This document shows, one piece after another, positions 57,996 through 64,000 of a DNA stretch of 64,000 nucleotides (its first letter is position 1; every line of letters starts with the position of its first letter). Both the position numbers and the translations under genes were made by a program. The notes under the pieces are model-generated. The model was given only the letters and a program-made list of their open reading frames with translations. It made no database searches and was not told the DNA's origin. The stretch is from Marinobacter sp. es.048 (lineage in GTDB: Bacteria; Pseudomonadota; Gammaproteobacteria; Pseudomonadales; Oleiphilaceae). The stretch spans positions 1,612,001-1,676,000 of the forward strand of contig NZ_FYFA01000002.1 of the NCBI RefSeq assembly GCF_900188435.1, in the 5' to 3' direction.

Positions 57996-58415
57996 TCATT
58001 GGCTCTCTGCCACCAGGTGCTCGACAGCCGCCTGGATTTCTTCATCCGGACAGCTTGCACAACCGCCCTTGGCCGGCATGGCATTAAAGCCATTGATCGC
58101 GTGACTGACCAGGGTATCCAGCCCTTTATCGATGCGAGGAGCCCAGGCATCGGCATCACCAATCACAGGTGCGCCAGCAGCGCCGGTGGTGTGACAGGCC
58201 ATGCAGACCGCGTCATACACTTCGCTACCTGAGCGAGGGCCGGAGCTGGCTGTCTCGGTTGGAGCAGCTGCGCTGCCGCACTCTTCACCCTGCATGCATA
58301 CTTCGCCTACCGGCTGGATGCGTGCACGGATTTCATCTTCGACACTTGCCATTACGGCGCCAGCTGTCAGGCCTAAACCGACCAGTACAGCAGCCAGGAC
58401 TCTCTTCATCTTCAC
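57996..58415 (-). CDS. Cytochrome c5 family protein
   Basis: A 139-residue periplasmic monoheme cytochrome c. Signal peptide ('VLAAVLVGLGLTAGAVMA'), one heme site 'CMACH' in 'YDAVCMACHTTGAAG', axial Met in 'NAMPAKGGCASCPDEE', where the C-x-x-C pair is typical of cytochrome c5. A further N-terminal cysteine pair ('EVCMQGEECGSA') precedes the heme domain. It probably carries electrons to terminal oxidases. It converges on the copper-oxidase operon; a direct electron link with it is speculative. Confidence 0.9.
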   Translation of the reverse strand: MKMKRVLAAVLVGLGLTAGAVMASVEDEIRARIQPVGEVCMQGEECGSAAAPTETASSGPRSGSEVYDAVCMACHTTGAAGAPVIGDADAWAPRIDKGLDTLVSHAINGFNAMPAKGGCASCPDEEIQAAVEHLVAESQ

Positions 58416-58611
58416 AATGCACCTCGCATTTGAGCGTTATAATCTTCGGTTGCCGCATTATAGCGACTGAAACCTGGCAAAAAAACCAAACAGCAAAATC
58501 ATAAATTGATTTCAACCATTTTAGTTGCGATTTCGTAAGTCAGAGGGTGTTTCGCGAACAATCCGGTTACCATGGTGTTCGCCGACGTTTCATCATTCAG
58601 GACCTGTTTCC

Positions 58612-58950
58612 ATGACCAATTCGGAACCGACTTCACCTCACCCGTTGCGCAAACCGCTGCTGATTGCCGAATTTACGGCTCTTGCCATTCTGCTCGCGTC
58701 CATGGGGTGGTTTTCCAGTCAGACCACCGACGGCCAGACGATCAATGCCGGCTGGCTGCTGATTCCAGCCTTTGCCAGCCTCGGGGTCTTCATCAGCTTC
58801 ATCGGCCTCATGTACCTGCGCTGGGTAGCCTCGGCAGAAAGCGGCAACCGGTTCAAGCACAAGGTTATTTTCTCACTTCTGGCCGTCACGCTGATCGGCG
58901 TCTGGATCTATGGCATTGCCAACACCTGGTTCAGTCTGACCGCCAGCTAG
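58612..58950 (+). CDS. Small inner-membrane protein, unknown function
   Basis: A 112-residue protein with three probable membrane helices ('LLIAEFTALAILLASMGWF', 'GWLLIPAFASLGVFISFIG', 'VIFSLLAVTLIGVWIYGIA') and short polar ends. I do not recognise a family. ATG 58612 is chosen because the earlier frame from 58525 runs through the likely promoter region. It precedes pldA by 13 bp on the same strand, suggesting co-transcription. Confidence 0.7.
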   Translation: MTNSEPTSPHPLRKPLLIAEFTALAILLASMGWFSSQTTDGQTINAGWLLIPAFASLGVFISFIGLMYLRWVASAESGNRFKHKVIFSLLAVTLIGVWIYGIANTWFSLTAS

Positions 58951-58963
58951 GAGAGAGCACCCG

Positions 58964-60091
58964 ATGACATCCCCACACCTGTTGGCGTCGCCCACGGCCA
59001 TCACTACCCTCTCGTTGATGCTGTCGGTGCCTGTATACGTGGCGGCACAGACTGAGGAAGCGCCCTCCATTGATTCGCCCGAACAGTGCGCTCTGATTGA
59101 CGATGGAATCAAGCGCCTGGCCTGTTTTGACAGCCTCTACAAACCCACAGAGAGCCAGGCCCGGGCATCGGAAAGCGCCAAAGAACAGGCCGAGAAGAGC
59201 GCGGAGCAACTGGCGCCCAGTGGTAAAGATCTCGATGCCGTTGCCGGCAATGCCCTGGAAGGCGATTCCGACGCAGGCGTTATGTCGGCGCTGGTAGACC
59301 GGTATGTAGCAGCTGAAAAGGCCGTCTTCTCATTCTCCGGCGGTTTTGTGGGCCATCGCCCCACCTATATCCTGCCCGTCAGTTGGGTGAAAGATCCGAA
59401 CGATGTGCCCTCCAGCCCAAGGCTCGGTTCCGTCGGCTACGACTACAACCTGGAACGGGAAGAGGCCAAGTACCAGATCAGCTTCAAGGTGCCGTTGCTT
59501 ACGGGGATTATGGATGACCGTACCACCCTCTGGTTTGGCTACACTCAGACGTCGTTCTGGCAGGTCTACAACCAGGACGATTCTGCGCCTTTCCGGGAGA
59601 CCAACTACGAACCGGAAATATTCGCGCGATATCAGACCGACTGGAATATCGGACCTGGCCGGCTTGATGGCGTGACCCTGGGGTTCAACCATCAGTCAAA
59701 CGGCCAGTCGGAGCCACGTTCCCGGAGCTGGAATCGGGTTATGGGCTCAGCCGCCTACAGCTATGACCGGTGGCTGTTTATGGTTCAACCCTGGTATCGG
59801 ATTCCGGAAAACAATGACGATGACAATGCGGATATCGAGCGCTATCTGGGGCATGCCAATTATTATGCGGTCTACAAGCTGACCGAAGACCGGACGTTTT
59901 CGTTACGGCTCATGAACAATCTCCGATCGGATGACAACAAGACGTCGGTGGAGTTCGGGTACAGTTTTCCGATGGGGGATACGGTTAAGGGGTTCTTCCA
60001 GTACTACAACGGGTATGGGGAGAGCCTGATCGACTATAACCACCGGATTCAGCGGTTCGGTATCGGGATTATGCTTAACGACTGGCTCTGA
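58964..60091 (+). CDS. pldA: Outer membrane phospholipase A1
   Basis: A 375-residue outer-membrane beta-barrel enzyme that removes misplaced phospholipids. Signal peptide (about 1-28), then an N-terminal extension with two cysteines ('CALIDDGIKRLACFDSLYKP'), then the barrel. The catalytic triad is complete: His243, Ser245 ('LGFNHQSNGQSEPRSRSWNR') and Asn257, with the same spacing as His142/Ser144/Asn156 of E. coli. Also present are 'FGYTQTSFWQVYNQ' and 'ETNYEPEIF'. It ends '...GIGIMLNDWL', a barrel strand. Confidence 0.94.
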   Translation: MTSPHLLASPTAITTLSLMLSVPVYVAAQTEEAPSIDSPEQCALIDDGIKRLACFDSLYKPTESQARASESAKEQAEKSAEQLAPSGKDLDAVAGNALEGDSDAGVMSALVDRYVAAEKAVFSFSGGFVGHRPTYILPVSWVKDPNDVPSSPRLGSVGYDYNLEREEAKYQISFKVPLLTGIMDDRTTLWFGYTQTSFWQVYNQDDSAPFRETNYEPEIFARYQTDWNIGPGRLDGVTLGFNHQSNGQSEPRSRSWNRVMGSAAYSYDRWLFMVQPWYRIPENNDDDNADIERYLGHANYYAVYKLTEDRTFSLRLMNNLRSDDNKTSVEFGYSFPMGDTVKGFFQYYNGYGESLIDYNHRIQRFGIGIMLNDWL

Positions 60092-60129
60092 CCGTGTTGC
60101 CTCAGTAACAGTCAGAGCGAGCCATAGAT

Positions 60130-61483
60130 TTAGCCTTCTTTGTTTAGCCGATCCATTTCAGCCAACAATTCCCCGGTTTTCTCTTCCATCAACGGAATAT
60201 CCGCCCTCGATTCTACATTCAAACGCACAACCGGCTCGGTGTTGGACATCCGAAGGTTGAAGCGCCAGTCGTCGAATTCGATGCTTACGCCGTCCACGTG
60301 GCTGACGTTTTTGGCGCCGACGCTGTATTTGGCCTCGATGGCCGCGATGACCTTGGGGGGATCATCGATGGTGCGATTGATTTCGCCGCTGGCCGGGTAG
60401 GCTTCGATTCGGGCGTCGATAAGCGATGAGAGGGTCTGGCCGGACTGGCAGAGGCGCTCGGCGACCAGCAGCCAGGGGATCATGCCGCTGTCGCAGTAGG
60501 CAAAATCGCGGAAGTAGTGGTGGGCGCTCATTTCGCCACCGTACACGGCGTCTTCGTCACGCATTCTCTGTTTGATGAAGGCGTGGCCGGTTTTGCTCTC
60601 GATGGCTTCGCCACCGGCGGCTTTCACCAGATCAAGGGTGTTCCAGGTCAGGCGCGGGTCGTGGATGACTTTGCCGCCACCAGTTTTGCGCAGGAACTGG
60701 TCAGCAAGCAGACCAACAATGTAGTAGCCCTCGATGAAACGGCCGTTTTCGTCGAAGAAGAACAGCGGTCGTAGTCGCCATCCCAGGCTATGCCCATGGC
60801 GGCGCCTTCCGCGATAACGGCGTCGGCCGTCGCCGCCCGGTTTTCCGGGAGAATCGGGTTGGGTACGCCGTTGGGAAATGGCCGTCTGGCTGGTGGTGCA
60901 CTTTTACGAATTCAAAGGGCAGGTGCTGTTCGAGTTCATCGATCACGAGGCCGGCGCCGCCGTTACCGGCGTTGCAGACAATGGTCAGCGGGTTGAGGGA
61001 GCCGGCATCGATGTATCCCAATAAATGGTCCACATAGGCGCTCATCACCTCAAGCGGTTCGTAGCGGCCCTGCTGGGGCGCATCACCGAAAGGCTCAAGC
61101 ACCCGGTCGCGGATCTCGTTCAGACCGTTGTCGGAGCTGATAGGCCGGGACTCAGGGCCGACCATTTTCATGCGTTGTGATCTTTGGGATTGTGGCTGGC
61201 GGTCACCATAATGCCGCCGTCCATCTTGTAATGGCTGGTGGCAAAATACACCTGCTCGGTGCCGCACAGGCCGATATCAAACACATCCGCACCGGCGGCC
61301 ATCAAGCCCGAGCTGAGCGATTCGGCAATGTCGGGGCTGGACATACGGATGTCGTAGCCGACAATCACTTTTTGGCGCCGGTAATTTCCACGTAGGCGCG
61401 TCCGATTTTTTCAGCCAGGACCGGATTCAGTTGATCCGGCACCCGGCCCGCAGGTCGTAGGCTTTAAAACAGGACAAGTCCAT
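60130..61483 (-). pseudogene. algC: Phosphomannomutase/phosphoglucomutase (AlgC-like), apparent frameshifts
   Basis: Interconverts mannose-1-/6-phosphate and glucose-1-/6-phosphate for LPS and exopolysaccharide. Reading frame changes five times, yet every segment is well conserved: 'MDLSCFKAYDLR', 'IVGYDIRMSSPDIAESLSSG', the active-site loop 'GGIMVTASHNPKDHN', 'LTIVCNAGNGGAGLVIDELE', '[20 protein letters not shown]' (after repair) and '[20 protein letters not shown]'. Restoring one base at each of about 61447-61449, 61369-61373, 61173, 60873-60875 and 60761-60762 gives exactly 453 codons. Each loss is in a base run, so sequence error is more likely than a dead gene. It starts 9 bases after bfr. 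Confidence 0.85.
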
Positions 61484-61492
61484 TGTCTGGAG

Positions 61493-61971
61493 TTACTCCG
61501 CGGCGGATGACTGAAGCTGGATGTAGTTCTGGATGCCCATCTGGGAAATCATTTCCAGCTGGGTTTCCAGCCAGTCGATGTGCTCTTCTTCACTATCAAG
61601 AATGCTGCGGAACAGTTCACGACTGGTGAAATCCTGCACTTCTTCGCAGTAGAGGATCGCTTCTTTCAGGTCGGTGTGGGCAATTTCTTCCAGTTTGAGA
61701 TCGCAGGAGATCATTTCCTCGACGTTCTCCGCCGATCAGCAACTTGTTCAGATCCTGGAGATTGGGGAGGCCTTCGAGGAACAGGATCCGCTCGATAAGC
61801 TGGTCTGCATGCTTCATCTCGTCGATGGATTCTTCGTATTCCTTGGCGGCCAGCTTGGTAATGCCCCAATCCTTGTACAATGCGGGAGTGGAGAAAGTAC
61901 TGATTGATGGCGGTCAGCTCGTTGCCGAGGACCTTGTTCAAGTGCTGGATGACCTTTTTATCGCCTTTCAT
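61493..61971 (-). pseudogene. bfr: Bacterioferritin, apparent frameshifts
   Basis: Iron-storage ferritin, about 158 residues once repaired. Segments in order: '[20 protein letters not shown]' (ferroxidase Glu), '[20 protein letters not shown]' continuing to '[16 protein letters not shown]', '[13 protein letters not shown]', then '[20 protein letters not shown]' and 'FRSILDSEEEHIDWLETQLE'. One extra base near 61879-61880 and another near 61729-61730 break the frame; removing both gives 159 codons exactly. The rest is well conserved, so a read error is likely. AGGGAG lies seven bases before the ATG. It is downstream of bfd. Confidence 0.85.
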
Positions 61972-62059
61972 GTTCGGGCTCCCTGATGGCCGAATGAATC
62001 AGTGTCTTAGGATAGCCCTTATGCACAGGAGAAAAACAGAACCGGACAAATCGTGCCGG

Positions 62060-62266
62060 TCAGGCAGGCTGGGCGAGCATATTGGCCATGGCCAGGTAGT
62101 CGGGCGTGCGGCTCTCGCGCAGGATTTCGCGAGCAGTGCAGGCACAGCGTCCACACTGGGTACCGACGCCCAGCTCTTTGCCAAGCTGGCGCATGGATGA
62201 CACGCCGTTATCGGCAGCTTCGCGAATTTCCCGGTCGGTTACGCCGTGGCAAAGGCAAACGTACAT
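62060..62266 (-). CDS. bfd: Bacterioferritin-associated ferredoxin
   Basis: A 68-residue [2Fe-2S] protein that releases iron from bacterioferritin. The cluster cysteines are Cys4, Cys6, Cys38 and Cys41 ('MYVCLCHGVTDREIREAA', 'VGTQCGRCACTAREIL'). It is intact, unlike its neighbours. It lies upstream of bfr on the same strand, and a Fur-box-like site overlaps its probable promoter. Confidence 0.95.
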   Translation of the reverse strand: MYVCLCHGVTDREIREAADNGVSSMRQLGKELGVGTQCGRCACTAREILRESRTPDYLAMANMLAQPA

Positions 62267-62299
62267 AGCAGTGACTCACCAATGACAATAAAAGTTAGT

Positions 62300-62332
62300 G
62301 ATAATTATTGTTATTGGCATCTAGAAATGCAA
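62300..62332 (-). promoter_or_regulatory. Probable promoter with overlapping Fur-box-like site before bfd
   Basis: On the minus strand, TTGCAT (62327-62332), a 17-base spacer and AATAAT (62304-62309) form a possible promoter. The -10 lies inside GCCAATAACAATAATTATC (62300-62318), which matches about 14 of 19 positions of the Fur consensus. Repression of bfd by Fur with iron is known in Pseudomonas. The match is seen; binding is inferred. Confidence 0.5.
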
Positions 62333-62374
62333 GCCTTCTGGCGTAAATTTGTGCAACATTTGGTATTGCGAGGC

Positions 62375-63658
62375 TCACGAACCCCGGGTCAGATTCCGGG
62401 AGCCGGACTCAGTGACCACCACGTTGTCCTCGATACGAATGCCCCACAGCCTCTCAGCCGGCCAATCAGCGCCCGGTTCAGATATTGCCCAGCTTCCCTT
62501 CCAGCAGGGGATCCAGCAGAGAGGGAATGAAATAGAGACCCGGCTCGATGGTCACTACCATGCCGGGTTCCAGCCGGCGGGTCAGGCGGAGAAAAGGCGC
62601 GTCTTCCGGAGGCGCCGCTGGCTTTCCAGCCACATCGTGAACTTGGACGCCCAGGAAATGACCAATGCCATGCGGGAAAAACACGCGGGTTATGCCCCGT
62701 TCGACGATGTCCTCATCATCCAGGCCAGTGACTAGCCCGGTCGCCGACAGCAGGGCGGCAAGCCCTGATGGGCCTTGCGATGAATGTCGACGTAATTCAC
62801 ACCCGGCGCGACCATGTCACAAAGCCTGATCTGGAGTCGGTCCAGGCCGTGGATCAGGGCCGCAAAGTGCGACTCGTCCGGTCCTGCCGTGGTGCGGGTA
62901 ATATCGGAACAGTAGCCACGAAAACGCACCCCGGCATCAATCAGCAAGCTGCGGGGCCGCCCCGGAGGCTGCGTATCGTAATATTGGTAGTGCAACGTGC
63001 CGGCGTGCTCGTTCAGGCCGATAATGCTGTGGTAAGGCGCTTCGGCTTCCCGCTGACCGGTCGCCTGCTGGTATGCCAGATTGATGCCGAACTCGCTCTC
63101 ACCGGCCAGGAACGCCTCCCGGGCAGCGGCATGACCTGCCAGAGCGAGCCTGTTGGCCTGCGCGAGACACTCAATTTCATATTGGGTCTTGCGCACGCGG
63201 GTCTCGTCCAGTGCCCTCAGCAAGGCATCCGGGTTTTTGTCACCCGGGATATTCTCGATCAGGGCAGGGTCACCGATCACCGCAAGGCTGCCGGGATCGT
63301 CCAGCAACGGCGCCTCGGATGAGTCACTGCTGCGAACCTCGATAAATTGCTGCCAGGGCTCTTCCGCCAGGGGCAGATTGGCTTGCCAGAAGTCGACCGG
63401 TTCGAACAGCCAGAGCACGGGCTTATGCCCCGCCTGGATCCAGAGCCAGCAGTGTTCGCGACCGGCCAGCCCGGTCCATTGCAGAAACGGGCCATAACCC
63501 TGGAAGTGCCAGGTCTGGTCATCTCCATAACGGAAAGGCGCGGCGCCGGAAGCGATCAGCAGGCTGTCGTAGCCATGCTCCTGTAACGCCCCCGTATAAC
63601 GGTCCAGAAGAATCTGAAGGTGTTCCACCTGGAGTGACAGCAGGTTCCGGTCAGACAT
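62375..63658 (-). pseudogene. pepQ: Xaa-Pro dipeptidase (PepQ-like, M24), apparent frameshifts
   Basis: A prolidase-type metallopeptidase, about 428 residues once repaired. N-terminal part and pita-bread domain: 'HSIIGLNEHAGTLHYQYYDT', metal ligands in 'LLIDAGVRFRGYCSDITRT' (two Asp), 'FFPHGIGHFLGVQVHDVAG' (His), 'LEPGMVVTIEPGLYFIPSLL' (Glu) and, after repair, 'IRIEDNVVVTESGSRNL' (Glu). One base appears lost at each of about 62762, 62496-62498 and 62442-62445; restoring them leaves 429 codons. ATG 63658 is used. It follows lrgB by 12 bp on the same strand. As with its neighbours, read error is the likelier cause. Confidence 0.82.
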
Positions 63659-63670
63659 GCCCAAGACCTA

Positions 63671-64000
63671 TTACAAACGAAAAACCAAAGGCAGAACCAG
63701 AGCGGTGAAGACGCCAGTCAGGCCCATACCCAGGGAAGCAAACGCACCCGCAGTATGGCTGATCTCGAATGCTCGTGCAGTTCCGATGGCATGGCCGTTC
63801 AATCCCAGCGCAAACCCCAGAATGCGCTCATCCTGAACGGGCAACAAGCGGGCAAGCAGTTCAACAAAGAGTGTGGCCACCACACCGGTAATCAGAAGGC
63901 CGCCCATCATCAGGGGCACCGAACCGCCCAGTTGCTCGGTAATACCAATGGCGATCGGTGCCGTCACTGACTTGGGCGCCAGCGAGGCCAGGACCTCCGG
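63671..64000 (-). CDS. lrgB: LrgB family membrane protein (C-terminal part, cut by window edge)
   Basis: The last 110 residues of an LrgB/CidB-type inner-membrane protein; the frame is open at 64000. 'LAPKSVTAPIAIGITEQLGG' is the family hallmark, followed by 'LMMGGLLITGVVATLFVELL' and 'AIGTARAFEISHTAGAFASL'. LrgB with LrgA is linked to murein hydrolase control or to export of small metabolites; LrgA would be expected just outside the window. It precedes pepQ on the same strand. Confidence 0.9.
   Translation of the reverse strand, partial: PEVLASLAPKSVTAPIAIGITEQLGGSVPLMMGGLLITGVVATLFVELLARLLPVQDERILGFALGLNGHAIGTARAFEISHTAGAFASLGMGLTGVFTALVLPLVFRL

Overview
The window is GC-rich chromosomal DNA from a gammaproteobacterium. 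Gene content, and gene order that resembles Pseudomonas, point to a Marinobacter-like organism: lptM-lysA-dapF-DUF484-xerC, argH / algZ-algR / hemC-hemD-hemX-hemY, ubiD beside rho, trxA opposite ppx, and rsd beside dsbB. The genus is an inference from protein flavour, not a database result. Nearly all of it is housekeeping DNA. I see no rRNA, tRNA, CRISPR array, prophage or insertion sequence.

Layout. 1-11.1 kb: the end of a cation/proton antiporter, a minus-strand run of small catabolic or lipid enzymes, a tiny 30-codon gene with its own terminator, an AraC-type regulator overlapping cardiolipin synthase, a GntR regulator, and a patatin-type outer-membrane phospholipase. 11.3-16.3 kb: signalling genes (an orphan sensor kinase with two solute-binding domains, DUF2789, a diguanylate cyclase). 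16.4-23.4 kb: xerC, DUF484, dapF, lysA, lptM and cyaA. 23.5-24.5 kb: a decayed PAS/EAL signalling gene. 24.6-32.1 kb: argH, the AlgZ/AlgR-type two-component pair and the heme genes. 32.1-36.5 kb: a ferredoxin-type reductase, ubiD, a large hairpin repeat and rho. 36.5-39.0 kb: molybdenum cofactor genes moaB-moeA-moaD-moaE. 39-47 kb: trxA, ppx, an ABC-F protein, an FKBP lipoprotein, rsd, dsbB, a FliL-like protein and rmf. 47-55 kb: gshA, tex, a REC-GGDEF-EAL protein and rep. 55-60 kb: a secreted copper-radical oxidase with a companion gene, cytochrome c5, a small membrane protein and pldA. 60-64 kb: phosphomannomutase, bacterioferritin, bfd, a prolidase and the C-terminal part of LrgB.

The most notable observations are these. 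(1) A bacterial galactose/glyoxal-oxidase-like protein (AA5 type) keeps every copper and radical residue and is followed by an uncharacterised secreted partner. (2) A 30-residue peptide gene, absent from any family I know, has a perfect Shine-Dalgarno and a strong terminator and sits opposite an AraC-type regulator. (3) Ten single-base indels are packed into 2 kb across phosphomannomutase, bacterioferritin and prolidase. Most are one base lost from a short homopolymer, which looks like sequence error rather than gene death. (4) A two-level inverted repeat of about 109 bp lies between ubiD and rho. (5) A gene for c-di-GMP signalling is in real decay. (6) A Fur-box-like site overlaps a promoter in front of bfd.

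All family assignments come from reading motifs in the translated sequence. No similarity search was run.
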